Assembly: GCA_026984675.1 (NCBI GenBank)
Contig: JALSRQ010000060.1
Span: 1 to 64,000 of the forward strand
Origin: Thermaceae bacterium
Lineage (GTDB): Bacteria; Deinococcota; Deinococci; Deinococcales; Marinithermaceae
Reading direction: 5' to 3'
Length of the DNA stretch: 64,000 bases
The position numbers and the translations under genes were made by a program. Positions 1 to 10,480 of the stretch are shown piece by piece (the first letter of the stretch is position 1; each line of letters begins with the position of its first letter). The notes under the pieces were generated by a model. The model had not been told where the DNA came from. It did no database searches and saw only the letters and a list, made by a program, of their open reading frames with translations.

Positions 1-118
1 GGGCCCGGTCGGCGGCGAGAAGTTCGTCGACCAGGGGCAGGGCCTCGAGCTCCTGTTTCTTGCGGATGCCTTCCTTGACGGCCTCGGGGTTCTCGCGGAT
101 CTTTCGGAGGTCCAGCAC
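1..118 (-). CDS. serS: Seryl-tRNA synthetase, N-terminal part (runs off window edge)
   Basis: Reverse strand from GTG at 118 reads VLDLRKIRENPEAVKEGIRKKQELEALPLVDELLAADRA, the typical SerRS N-terminus. Confidence 0.85.
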   Translation of the reverse strand, partial: MLDLRKIRENPEAVKEGIRKKQELEALPLVDELLAADRA

Positions 119-173
119 GGTTCACCTCGAATCGGGGTGGGGGGGTAGGGAGCGCGATCCTCCGCCCCCTCGG

Positions 174-467
174 CTACTCCCCCTCGATCGCCCTCGGCAC
201 CTTGAAGAAGCCGTCCTCGCGTTCGGGGGCGTTTTGCAGGGCGGCCTCGGGGTCGAGCCCGGGCTCCGGCACGTCGTCCCGCATGCGGTGTTCCAGGGGG
301 ACCGGGCGGACCAGCTCGGGGAGGTCGGCGAGGTCGAGCTCGCCGAGCTTCTCGAAGTAGCCGAGGATCTTCTCCAGGTCCTCCCGCATCGCCGCCCGCT
401 CCTCGTCGCTCAGCTCGACGCGGGCCAGGTCCTCGAGGTGGCGGATCAGCTCGGGCGTGATCTTCAT
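174..467 (-). CDS. gatC: Asp-tRNA(Asn)/Glu-tRNA(Gln) amidotransferase subunit C
   Basis: MKITPELIRHLEDLARVELSDEERAAMREDLEKILGYFEKL...; GatC family; C-terminal part of ORF 174..965. Confidence 0.92.
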   Translation of the reverse strand: MKITPELIRHLEDLARVELSDEERAAMREDLEKILGYFEKLGELDLADLPELVRPVPLEHRMRDDVPEPGLDPEAALQNAPEREDGFFKVPRAIEGE

Positions 468-472
468 CGGAC

Positions 473-1222
473 CTAGCTTACCGAAAGCCGGGCCGCCAGG
501 GCCCAAAACAGGGGGGCCAGGAAGAGGGCGGGGAGGAAGGCGGCGACCCGTACCCGGGCGGCCTCGAGCAGGTTGAGCCCCACCCCGATCACCATCAGCC
601 CCCCCACCCCGGTGGCCAGCAGGACCCGGGGGTCGTGGGCGGGGTCGGGGACGAAGGCGGTGAGGGCGCCGGCCAGCAGGGAAAGCCCCAGCTGGTAGCC
701 CAGCACCACCAGCACGCTCGCCGCCACCCCGACCCCCAGGCTGGCCGCCAGCGCGATCGAGGAGATCCCGTCCAGGGCGGCCTTCACGAGCAGCAGCGAG
801 GGGTCGCCGAGGAGGCCGTTGTTGAAGGCCCCGATCAGGGTCATCGGCCCCACGCAGAAGAGCACGCTGGCGGTGACGAAGCCCTCGGTGAAGCTGCCGC
901 CCCCCCGCACCGCCCGCTTGATCCCCTCGCCTAGGCGCTCGATCCCCTCCTCGATTCCCAGCCACTCCCCCAGGGCCCCGCCCAGGGCCATCGCCAGGAG
1001 CGCCAGGATGACCCCGTCGACCGCCCCGGCCTTGCCCCGGGCGACGGCCCGGGCCATCGCGAAGCCGATGTAGAGGGTGGTGAGCCCCACCCCCTGCACC
1101 ACCGTGCGCCGGAGCCGCACCGGCACCCGGCCGTGGAGGTAGACCCCCAGGCCGCTGCCCAGGATCACCGCGGCCGCGTTGACCCAGGTGCCGCTGGTCT
1201 TGGCCCAGAAGGAGAGCTCCAC
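473..1222 (-). CDS. DUF554 family membrane protein
   Basis: 249 aa multi-TM protein with DUF554-like GSFTEGFVTASVLFCVGPMTLIGAFNNGL. Confidence 0.85.
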   Translation of the reverse strand: MELSFWAKTSGTWVNAAAVILGSGLGVYLHGRVPVRLRRTVVQGVGLTTLYIGFAMARAVARGKAGAVDGVILALLAMALGGALGEWLGIEEGIERLGEGIKRAVRGGGSFTEGFVTASVLFCVGPMTLIGAFNNGLLGDPSLLLVKAALDGISSIALAASLGVGVAASVLVVLGYQLGLSLLAGALTAFVPDPAHDPRVLLATGVGGLMVIGVGLNLLEAARVRVAAFLPALFLAPLFWALAARLSVS

Positions 1223-1231
1223 CTCCGGCCG

Positions 1232-1239
1232 ATTATAAT
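1232..1239. promoter_or_regulatory. Overlapping divergent -10 elements (TATAAT on both strands)
   Basis: GATTATAATC at 1231-1240 is palindromic. + TATAAT (1234-1239) is 6 nt from purH GTG 1246; - TATAAT (1237-1232) is 9 nt from DUF554 GTG 1222. Confidence 0.65.
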
Positions 1240-1245
1240 CGGCCC

Positions 1246-2736
1246 GTGCGCGCGCTGCTCTCGGTTTTCGATAAGGCTGGGTTGGTCGAGTTCGCCCGCG
1301 GCCTCGCCGGGCTCGGCTTCGAGCTGGTGGCCAGCGGGGGCACCGCCCAAGCCCTCCGGGATGCGGGGCTTGGGGTGACCCCGGTCGAGGCCCTGACCGG
1401 CTTCCCCGAGGCCCTGGGGGGCCGGGTCAAGACCCTCCACCCGGCGATTCACGCCGGCATCCTGGCCCGCCCCGACCAGCTGGAGGAGCTCGGCGGGCTC
1501 GGCCTCGCCCCCTTCGAGGTGGTGGCGGTCAACCTCTACCCCTTCGAACGGGCGGTGGCCGAGGGGCGGCCCGAGCCCGAGGCGATCGAGGCGATCGACA
1601 TCGGCGGGCCGGCCCTTTTGCGGGCGGCGGCCAAGAACTTCGCCCGGGTCTACGCCGTCTGCGACCCCGCCGACTACCCCCGGGTGCTGGCCGCCCTGGC
1701 CGGGGGGGGCGACGCCGGGCTGCGGCGCGAGCTCGCCGTCAAGGCCTTCGCCCGCACCGCCGCCTACGACGCCGCGATCGCGGCCTGGTTGGGCCGGGAG
1801 GAGGCCTTTCCCGAGCGGCGGGTGCTGGTGCTGGAGCGGGCGGGCCGGCTCCGGTACGGGGAAAACCCCCACCAGGCCGCCGCCCTCTACCGGGTTCGGG
1901 GCGAGGAGGGGCCGCTCCTTTCCGCCCGGGTGCTCCAGGGCAAGCCGATGAGCTACAACAACTACGCCGACGCCGAGGCGGCCTGGCGGCTGGTCTTTGA
2001 GTTCGAGCAACCGGCGGCGGCGGCGATCAAGCACCAGATGCCCTCGGGGGTGGGGCTGGGCGCCGGCCCGGCCGAGGCCTACGCCCGCGCCTACGCCGCC
2101 GACCCGGTGAGCATCTTCGGCGGCATCGTGGCCTTCAACCGACCGGTCGACCGGGCCGCCGCCGAGGCGATCGGAAACCTGTTTTTGGAGGTGGTCCTGG
2201 CTCCGGGCTTTACCGAGGAGGCGCGGGAGCGCCTGGCCCGGAAGCGGAACCTCCGCCTGCTCGAGGTCCCCGCCCCGCCCCGCCCGGGGCTTGGCTACCG
2301 CCAGCTGGCCGGCGGCTTCCTGGTCCAGGAGGAGGACCGGGGGGTCTTCGCCGAGGTCCGGCCGGTCACCGAGCGGCGGCCCGGGGACGAGGAGCTCCGG
2401 GCCCTCGCCTTCGCCATGGCGGTGGCCAAGCACGCCCGCTCCAACGCGATCGTGGTGGCGAACGGCGAGCGGACGCTGGGGATCGGGCAGGGCCAGACCA
2501 GCCGGGTCGACGCCGCCCGGATCGCCCTGGAAAAGGCGGGGGAGGCGGCCCGGGGGGCGGTGCTCGCCTCCGACGGCTTCTTCCCCTTCGACGACGTGGT
2601 CCGCCTGGCCGGGGCGTACGGGGTGGCGGCGATCGCCCAGCCGGGGGGCTCGAAGCGGGACGCCGACTCGATCGCCGCCGCCAACGAGCTGGGGATCGCG
2701 ATGGTCTTCACCGGTCTCCGCCACTTCCGCCACTAG
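1246..2736 (+). CDS. purH: Bifunctional AICAR transformylase / IMP cyclohydrolase
   Basis: MRALLSVFDKAGLVEFARGLAGLGFELVASGGTAQALRDAGL...GGRVKTLHPAIHAGIL; PurH signature. Confidence 0.97.
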   Translation: MRALLSVFDKAGLVEFARGLAGLGFELVASGGTAQALRDAGLGVTPVEALTGFPEALGGRVKTLHPAIHAGILARPDQLEELGGLGLAPFEVVAVNLYPFERAVAEGRPEPEAIEAIDIGGPALLRAAAKNFARVYAVCDPADYPRVLAALAGGGDAGLRRELAVKAFARTAAYDAAIAAWLGREEAFPERRVLVLERAGRLRYGENPHQAAALYRVRGEEGPLLSARVLQGKPMSYNNYADAEAAWRLVFEFEQPAAAAIKHQMPSGVGLGAGPAEAYARAYAADPVSIFGGIVAFNRPVDRAAAEAIGNLFLEVVLAPGFTEEARERLARKRNLRLLEVPAPPRPGLGYRQLAGGFLVQEEDRGVFAEVRPVTERRPGDEELRALAFAMAVAKHARSNAIVVANGERTLGIGQGQTSRVDAARIALEKAGEAARGAVLASDGFFPFDDVVRLAGAYGVAAIAQPGGSKRDADSIAAANELGIAMVFTGLRHFRH

Positions 2737-2885
2737 CGGCGGCGGTAGGCGAGGAGCACCCCGACCGCGCTTAGGGCGGCGAGCAGGTTGGGCAGGAGGG
2801 CGTAGCCCCGGCGGTTGGCCCAAAGGGCGTAGGCCAGGGCCAGCACCGCCAGGGTCAGGGCGGCGAGGCGAAGGGACCGGGGCAC
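2733..2885 (-). CDS. Small hydrophobic membrane protein (50 aa)
   Basis: GTG at 2885: VPRSLRLAALTLAVLALAYALWANRRGYALLPNLLAALSAVGVLLAYRRR*, two likely TM helices. Not in ORF track (length cut-off). Stop shares CTAG with purH stop. Confidence 0.55.
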   Translation of the reverse strand: MPRSLRLAALTLAVLALAYALWANRRGYALLPNLLAALSAVGVLLAYRRR

Positions 2886-2897
2886 GGCGTTCAGTCC

Positions 2898-3518
2898 CTA
2901 AAACAGGGGGTCCTGGCGGGCCGCCTTGACCTCGGGCCGGGGCTTTTCCCCGAGCTCCTCCAGCGCCCGCTTGACCTCTTGGATGTCGCGCCAGGTCAGG
3001 GCCTTAGGGCTCCCCGGGGCCCGCGAGGGGTTCCGGAGGAGGAAGGCGGGGTGGAACATCGGGAAGACCCGGATCCCGTTCCACTCGAACCACTGCCCCC
3101 GCACCTTGGTGATCGAGACCTTCTGGCCCAGGAAGAACTGGGTGGCCACCGACCCCAGGGGGGCGATGATCAGCGGTCGGATCTGCTCGATCTCGGGAAG
3201 CAGCCAGCGGGTGGTGCAGACCTTGACCTCGTCGGGCAGGGGGGTGCGGTTGCCCGGCGGGCGGCACTTGACGACGTTGGTGATGTAGACGCTCTCGCGG
3301 GGGATGCCGGCGGCCTCGAGGATGCGGTCCAGGAGCTGACCGGCCTTCCCGACGAAGGGGCGGCCCAGCCGGTCCTCGTCGGCGCCGGGGGCCTCCCCGA
3401 CGAACATCAACCGGGCGTCGGGGTCGCCCTCCCCGAAGACGACCTGGGTGCGGGACTCCTGCAACCGGCAGGCGGTGCAGCCGGCGGCCTGGGCCTTCAG
3501 GGCCTCGAGGGGGCTCAT
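2898..3518 (-). CDS. Type-4 (family 4, Fe-S) uracil-DNA glycosylase
   Basis: CTACRLQESRTQVVFGEGDPDARLMFVGEAPGADEDRLGRPFVGKAGQLLDRIL...; family 4 UDG with GEAPGxxED and cysteines. Confidence 0.93.
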   Translation of the reverse strand: MSPLEALKAQAAGCTACRLQESRTQVVFGEGDPDARLMFVGEAPGADEDRLGRPFVGKAGQLLDRILEAAGIPRESVYITNVVKCRPPGNRTPLPDEVKVCTTRWLLPEIEQIRPLIIAPLGSVATQFFLGQKVSITKVRGQWFEWNGIRVFPMFHPAFLLRNPSRAPGSPKALTWRDIQEVKRALEELGEKPRPEVKAARQDPLF

Positions 3519-3886
3519 GGGGCCAGCGGCGCGCGGGCCTTGCGGGCCTCCCGGCGGATCTTGGGGTCGAGGCCGATCATCAGGAAGAAGTTCTCCAGCG
3601 CGTTCTCCTTCCCCTTGATCTCGGGGTAGGCGTCCTCGGCGGTGCCGGTGACGAAGGGCAGGGAGCGGTAGAGCTCAAGGGCGTAGGCCACCGCGGCGTC
3701 GGGCCCCTCCTTCTCGGCGACCTCGGCGAGCTTGGCGTAGACCTCGCGGCGGGCTTCGGCGTGCTTTTTAAAGACCTCGGGACTCGGGGTCTCGGGCGCC
3801 CGCAGGATGTCCTGCTTGGCGATGCGGCGGTAGTGCTTGAGCCCCCGGATGATTTCCTCCGTGGAAAGGGTCACCTTGTACTCCAT
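3515..3886 (-). CDS. Conserved hypothetical protein
   Basis: 123 aa ORF, overlaps UDG start by 4 nt, preceded by GGAGAGGAG Shine-Dalgarno. Confidence 0.7.
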   Translation of the reverse strand: MEYKVTLSTEEIIRGLKHYRRIAKQDILRAPETPSPEVFKKHAEARREVYAKLAEVAEKEGPDAAVAYALELYRSLPFVTGTAEDAYPEIKGKENALENFFLMIGLDPKIRREARKARAPLAP

Positions 3887-4006
3887 ACCCGCTCCTCTCC
3901 GAGCCTAGCTTGTTTGAAGCCACCGCAACCCAGCGCGGTACCCGTGAAGGGATTATACCGCCGGCAAAAAAAACCCTGTCAACGCGCGGGCCACTATAAT
4001 CGCCTT

Positions 4007-5137
4007 GTGCGGCGGGTGGGAGCCTTTCTGGTCAAGGGCGAGCTCAGGCGGGAGGGGCCGATCGCGGTCCTCGAGGCCCTGGACCCGGTGACCGGGGGGC
4101 CGGTGCTCCTGTTCCGGCCGCTTTCTGGACGCCCCCCGAGGATCGAGGTCGCCCGGGTGCTCCCCTACCAGCCCCCGGTCGAGGACGCCTGGGTGGTGGA
4201 GCTCCCCTTCGGGGTGGAAAACGCCGCCCGCCTCGCCGTTCCGGTGGAACTCGATCGCCTCCTCGCCTGGACCCGCCGGCTCCTCCTCGCCTTCGGCGAG
4301 CTCGAGGCCGCCGGGCGATCCCACGGCCGGCTCGGCCTCGAGGACCTCTGGGTTCGGGGCGAGGCGGTCTGGGTGAGCGGGGTAGGGGTGCCCTGGCCCG
4401 ACCCCGAGCCCGACGCCCCCCGGCTGGTGGCGGCGATCCGAAGGCTCGCCGGGGACGCCTGGGAGGGATGGCCGGCGGCCGGGGTCCTGGGGGCCCTGGC
4501 CGAGGGACGGCTCGGTTACCAGGAGGCCCTGGCCGCCCTCAACGAGCCGGGGGCGCCGCCCCCCGAGGCCCCGGCCGAGGCAACTCCACCGGAGAGGCCC
4601 AAACCCCCGCCCTCGGTGCGGGTCAAGGGGCGGGCCGAGTCCGGCGGGCAGGTCCCGCCCGGGCCCGACCGCCCCCCTCCGCCGGAGCCCGAGCCCCCCG
4701 CCCCGGTTCCGCCCCGGGTCGAGGAGCCCCCCGAGGTGGTGCGGATCGAGGAGCCGGTCGAGCCCGCCTTCGAGGTGGTCTCGCCCCCGGCGCCGCCCCG
4801 CCGGCGGGCCCTCCGGACCTTGGGGCTCGGCCTCTTGCTCCTCGCCCTCCTGGTGGCGGGGGGGCTCTACCTCGGCCGCCGGGGCCCCGCCTACGTCCAG
4901 GAGGTGCGGTTTGAGGTGGTCCCCGAGGGCGCCACCGCCGAGCTCCACCTGCTCTCGGCCCCGGAGGGATCGCGGCTCGGCGAGGACCTCCGGGTTCGGA
5001 TCCCCGGCAAGCTCCGCTTCGACCGCCCGGGGGTCTACACCTTCGAGGTCGAAAGCCCCGGCTACAAGCCCAAGACCTTCGCCCTGGAGGTCCCGGTCCT
5101 GGGCGGCACGGTGACGGTTCGCCTGGGGGGCCGGTAG
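4007..5137 (+). CDS. Kinase-like (degenerate) N-terminus, Pro-rich linker, TM helix, C-terminal PEGA-like domain
   Basis: GTG at 4007, 6 nt after TATAAT (3995-4000). AAGRSHGRLGLEDLWVRG resembles a degenerate kinase catalytic loop; Pro-rich linker; LGLGLLLLALLVAGGLYL TM; VRFEVVPEGATAELHL...GVYTFEVESPGYKP PEGA-like. Confidence 0.7.
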   Translation: MRRVGAFLVKGELRREGPIAVLEALDPVTGGPVLLFRPLSGRPPRIEVARVLPYQPPVEDAWVVELPFGVENAARLAVPVELDRLLAWTRRLLLAFGELEAAGRSHGRLGLEDLWVRGEAVWVSGVGVPWPDPEPDAPRLVAAIRRLAGDAWEGWPAAGVLGALAEGRLGYQEALAALNEPGAPPPEAPAEATPPERPKPPPSVRVKGRAESGGQVPPGPDRPPPPEPEPPAPVPPRVEEPPEVVRIEEPVEPAFEVVSPPAPPRRRALRTLGLGLLLLALLVAGGLYLGRRGPAYVQEVRFEVVPEGATAELHLLSAPEGSRLGEDLRVRIPGKLRFDRPGVYTFEVESPGYKPKTFALEVPVLGGTVTVRLGGR

Positions 5138-5146
5138 ACTCCCGGT

Positions 5147-6661
5147 ATGGCGGTCGTCGTCCTCGATTTCGGCTCCCAGTACACCCGGCTGATCGCCCGC
5201 CGGCTCCGCGAGCTCCGGGCCTACTCGGTGATCCTTCCGGGGACCGCCCCCTGGGCGGCGATCGAACGGGAGGAACCCGAGGCGATCGTGCTTTCCGGGG
5301 GGCCCTCCTCGGTCTTCGCGGAGGACGCCCCCCGCCCCGACCCCGGGGTGCTGGAGGGGCGGGTGCCGGTGCTCGGGATCTGCTACGGAATGCAGTACCT
5401 GGCCCAGGCCTTCGGCGGCACCGTCGAGCGGCGGGGGCGGGCGGAGTACGGCCGGGCGGTGCTCACCCGGTACGAAGGGCCGCTCTTCGCCGGGCTCACG
5501 GGCGAGGTGCAGGTCTGGATGAGCCACGCCGACGCGGTGACCCGGCTCCCCGAGGGCTGGCGGGCGGTGGCCGAGACCGAGGAGAACCCGGTGGCCGCGA
5601 TCCAGGACGGGTCGGGGCGGTTTTTCGGGGTGCAGTTCCACCCCGAGGTGAGCCACACCCCCAAGGGGATGGCGATCCTGGCGAACTTCCTCGAGGCCGC
5701 CGGGGTACGCCGCGACTGGACCCCGGGCCAGGCCCTAAAGGACTTGATCGAGGAGGTCCGCCGGCGGGTGGGGTCGGACCGGGTGCTGCTGGCGGTCTCC
5801 GGCGGGGTCGACTCCTCGACCCTGGCCCTCCTGCTCGCCCGGGCCGGGGTCGACCACCTGGCGGTCTTCGTCGACCACGGGCTTTTGCGCCTGGGCGAGC
5901 GGGAGGAGGTGGAGCGCTCGCTCCGGCCGCTGGGGGTGAACCTCCGGGTGGTCGACGCCTCCGAGCGGTTCCTCGCCGCCCTCGCCGGGGTCGCCGACCC
6001 CGAGGAGAAGCGCCGGATCGTCGGGGCCACCTTCATCGAGGTCTTCAAGGAGGTCGCCCGGGCCGAGGGGCCCTTCCGCTTCCTGGCCCAGGGCACCCTG
6101 TACCCCGACGTGATCGAGAGCGCCGGGGGGTTCGGCGCCGCCAAGATCAAGAGCCACCACAACGTGGGGGGGCTCCCCGCGGAGCTGGGGTTCGAGCTGC
6201 TGGAGCCCTTCCGCACCCTCTTCAAGGACGAGGTCCGTGAGCTCGCGCTCCTGCTCGGCCTCCCCGACACGATCCGACTCCGCCACCCCTTTCCCGGGCC
6301 GGGCCTGGCGATCCGGATCCTGGGGCCGGTGGACCGCGAGAAGCTCGGGGTGCTGCGGCGGGCCGACGACCTCTTCGTCGCCCTGCTCAAGGAGCACGGC
6401 CTCTACCACGAGGTCTGGCAGGCGCTGGCGGTGCTGCTGCCGGTGCGCAGCGTGGGGGTGACCGGCGACGAACGCCGCTACGGCTACACCCTGGTGCTCC
6501 GGGCGGTGACCAGCGTCGACGGCATGACCGCCGACTGGGCCCGCCTGCCCCACGACTTTCTGGACGAGGTCGCCCGGGCGATCCCCCGCAAGGTGCCGGA
6601 GATCGGCCGGGTGGTCTACGACCTCACCAGCAAGCCGCCGGGGACGATCGAGTGGGAGTGA
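5147..6661 (+). CDS. guaA: GMP synthase (glutamine-hydrolysing)
   Basis: [23 protein letters not shown]...[19 protein letters not shown]...; GuaA. Confidence 0.98.
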   Translation: MAVVVLDFGSQYTRLIARRLRELRAYSVILPGTAPWAAIEREEPEAIVLSGGPSSVFAEDAPRPDPGVLEGRVPVLGICYGMQYLAQAFGGTVERRGRAEYGRAVLTRYEGPLFAGLTGEVQVWMSHADAVTRLPEGWRAVAETEENPVAAIQDGSGRFFGVQFHPEVSHTPKGMAILANFLEAAGVRRDWTPGQALKDLIEEVRRRVGSDRVLLAVSGGVDSSTLALLLARAGVDHLAVFVDHGLLRLGEREEVERSLRPLGVNLRVVDASERFLAALAGVADPEEKRRIVGATFIEVFKEVARAEGPFRFLAQGTLYPDVIESAGGFGAAKIKSHHNVGGLPAELGFELLEPFRTLFKDEVRELALLLGLPDTIRLRHPFPGPGLAIRILGPVDREKLGVLRRADDLFVALLKEHGLYHEVWQALAVLLPVRSVGVTGDERRYGYTLVLRAVTSVDGMTADWARLPHDFLDEVARAIPRKVPEIGRVVYDLTSKPPGTIEWE

Positions 6662-6670
6662 GGCGGGGCC

Positions 6671-7156
6671 GTGGGCCGGGCGCTTGACCCCGCCGGCGCG
6701 AAGAACGCGGCCGTGCCCTGCCGGGTCGAGGTCTACACCGACGGCTCCGCCGACGACAAGGGCCGGGGCGGATGGGCGGCGCTGTTGCGGTACGGCCGCG
6801 CCGAGAAGCTGATCTCGGGCGCCGAGTCCGGCACCACCAACAACCGCATGGAGCTCACCGCCGCGGTGGCGGCGCTAAGGGCCCTCAAGCGCCCCTGCGA
6901 GGTGCACCTCTACACCGACTCCCAGTACCTGAAAAAGGCCTTCACCGAGGGCTGGCTGGAGCGGTGGCAGAAAAACGGCTGGCGGACGGCCGCCCGGACC
7001 CCGGTCAAGAACCGGGACCTCTGGGAGGCGCTCCTGGCCGAGACCCGTCGCCACAGGGTTTTCTGGCACTGGCAAAAAGGGCACGCCGGCCACCGGGAGA
7101 ACGAGATCGTGGACCGCGAGGCGAACCGGCGCCGGCGCGCGCTAAAAGACCCCTAG
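6671..7156 (+). CDS. rnhA: Ribonuclease HI
   Basis: VEVYTDGSADDKGRGGWAALLRYG...NNRMELTAAVAALRAL...LYTDSQYL...HWQKGHAGHRENEIVDREA. Confidence 0.95.
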   Translation: MGRALDPAGAKNAAVPCRVEVYTDGSADDKGRGGWAALLRYGRAEKLISGAESGTTNNRMELTAAVAALRALKRPCEVHLYTDSQYLKKAFTEGWLERWQKNGWRTAARTPVKNRDLWEALLAETRRHRVFWHWQKGHAGHRENEIVDREANRRRRALKDP

Positions 7157-7728
7157 CCGTAGTAATCGGGCTGGTTGCCTGGCTTCCACTTAATCGAGCA
7201 CCCCACGCTGGGGTACTGGGGCTCGGGCGGGGCCTCGCCCCTTAAAAGCCGCTCGACGGCGTTCTGCAGGTCCTCCCCGGTCACCGGGGTGGGCTGCTTG
7301 GGCCGGGCGGCGTCGAAGCGGCCGCGGTAGAAGAGCCGGTGGTCGCGGTCGAAGAGGAAGAGGTCGGGGGTGGTCACCGCCCGGTAGGCCTTGGCCACCT
7401 CCTGGGTCTCGTCGAAGAGGTAGGGAAAGCGCATCCCGAGCCGCTCGGCCTGCTCCGACAGCCGCTCGGGGGCGTCGTCGGGGTAGGCCTCGGGGTCGTT
7501 GGCGCTGATCGCCACCACCCCGACGCCCCGGTCGAGGAGCCGGTTGGCCACCTCGGCGAGCTTTTCCTCGACGTGGCGAACGTAGGGGCAGTGGTTGCAC
7601 ATGAAGACGACCAGGAGCGGTTTCCCCCGGTAGTCGGCCTTTCGAACGAGCTTCCCGGTGCGCACGTCCCTGAGGGCGAAGTCCGGCGCCGGGGTGCCGA
7701 GCGGTACCTCCGCGTTCGCAATCGCCAT
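7153..7728 (-). CDS. Thioredoxin-like / AhpC-TSA family protein
   Basis: LGTPAPDFALRDVRTGKLV...YRGKPLLVVFMCNHCPYVRHVEEKL. Confidence 0.88.
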   Translation of the reverse strand: MAIANAEVPLGTPAPDFALRDVRTGKLVRKADYRGKPLLVVFMCNHCPYVRHVEEKLAEVANRLLDRGVGVVAISANDPEAYPDDAPERLSEQAERLGMRFPYLFDETQEVAKAYRAVTTPDLFLFDRDHRLFYRGRFDAARPKQPTPVTGEDLQNAVERLLRGEAPPEPQYPSVGCSIKWKPGNQPDYYG

Positions 7729-7742
7729 CGAATCCCTCCCCT

Positions 7743-8126
7743 TTAAAGCTTACCGGAAAGCCACGCCCGGGCGGCCCTGGCGGAAAGCAGCCGGGGCTTG
7801 CGCTCGGGCTCGAACCAGGCGAGGAGGGCGGCGGCGGTCCCGGCGTCGGGGGGCGCGCCCCGGGGGTCGAGGATCAGCTTGTGGTCGCCGTCGGCCAGGG
7901 CCAAAAGCCCCACCAGCGGGGCCTCGACCCGCCGGCCGGCGGGCACCGGCAGGCCCAGCAGGACGGCGTCAACCTCGGCCCCGTCGGCGGGGTTTCGGCT
8001 TTCGGGCACGAAGCCGTAGTTGACCGGGGCGGGGGCGTCCTCGAGGCCCCGCACGAACCGCTCGCCGTTCCACTCCCAGCGCACCCGGGTGCCCCGGGGC
8101 CACTCGACGATGATCGGCAGCTTCAC
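7743..8126 (-). CDS. Divergent inorganic pyrophosphatase-like protein
   Basis: IIVEWPRGTRVRWEWNGERFVRGLEDAPAPVNYGFVPESRNPADGAEVDAVLLG resembles family I PPase (NYGFIP, DGDPVDVL). Confidence 0.65.
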   Translation of the reverse strand: MKLPIIVEWPRGTRVRWEWNGERFVRGLEDAPAPVNYGFVPESRNPADGAEVDAVLLGLPVPAGRRVEAPLVGLLALADGDHKLILDPRGAPPDAGTAAALLAWFEPERKPRLLSARAARAWLSGKL

Positions 8127-8743
8127 GGCCTATAGGCTACAAAAAAGACGAAGCCCCCCTGGCCGTAGCCTGCTCGGGGCCACTCGGGGGCGTCGGGGCC
8201 CGGGGGCGGGGTGCAAAGGGTCTGGCCGGCCTCGAGGCCGGCCGGGCCCAACCCCCGGAGCCAGGCCTCCACCTCGCCGGCGGCGTAGAAGCGGGCCCGC
8301 CGGTAGAAGGGGTCGGTCGCCCGGGCCCGGTAGTGCCGGCCCCAGGCCGAGTCGCGGTCGACGATCCCCACCCCCAGCGCCCCGCCCGGGGCCAGCACCC
8401 GCCAGGCCTCGGCCAGCATCCTGGTCGGATCCTCGGCGAAGCAGAGGGCGACCACGATCAACACCCGGGCGAAGGTGCCGTCCAGGAAGGGAAGGGCCTC
8501 GCCCCGACCGAGCACGGCGAGGACCCCCCGCGCCTGGGCCCGGGCGGCCATCGCCGGGCTCGGCTCGACCCCCACCCCGATGCCCAGGGGGGCCGCGAAG
8601 CGGCCGGTCCCGACCCCGACCTCGAGGCCCCGCCCGGCGGCCGGGAAGAGGGCCCGCACCAGCCGGAGCTCGCTCCGGTAGAGGGTCCGGTGGTCCTCGA
8701 ACCAGCGCTCGTAGCGCTCGACCTGGGTGCGGAAGGGGTCCAC
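8123..8743 (-). CDS. Class I SAM-dependent methyltransferase
   Basis: GRGLEVGVGTGRFAAPLGIGVGVEPSPAMAARAQARG. Confidence 0.88.
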   Translation of the reverse strand: MDPFRTQVERYERWFEDHRTLYRSELRLVRALFPAAGRGLEVGVGTGRFAAPLGIGVGVEPSPAMAARAQARGVLAVLGRGEALPFLDGTFARVLIVVALCFAEDPTRMLAEAWRVLAPGGALGVGIVDRDSAWGRHYRARATDPFYRRARFYAAGEVEAWLRGLGPAGLEAGQTLCTPPPGPDAPEWPRAGYGQGGFVFFVAYRP

Positions 8744-8809
8744 GCCCCTAACCTAACGGATTTTCGCCGGCCGGCGTCGATCCGGTAGACTGGGGCCCGG
8801 GGAGGGCCG

Positions 8810-10471
<1,662 letters not shown>

Positions 10472-10480
10472 GAGGCGACG

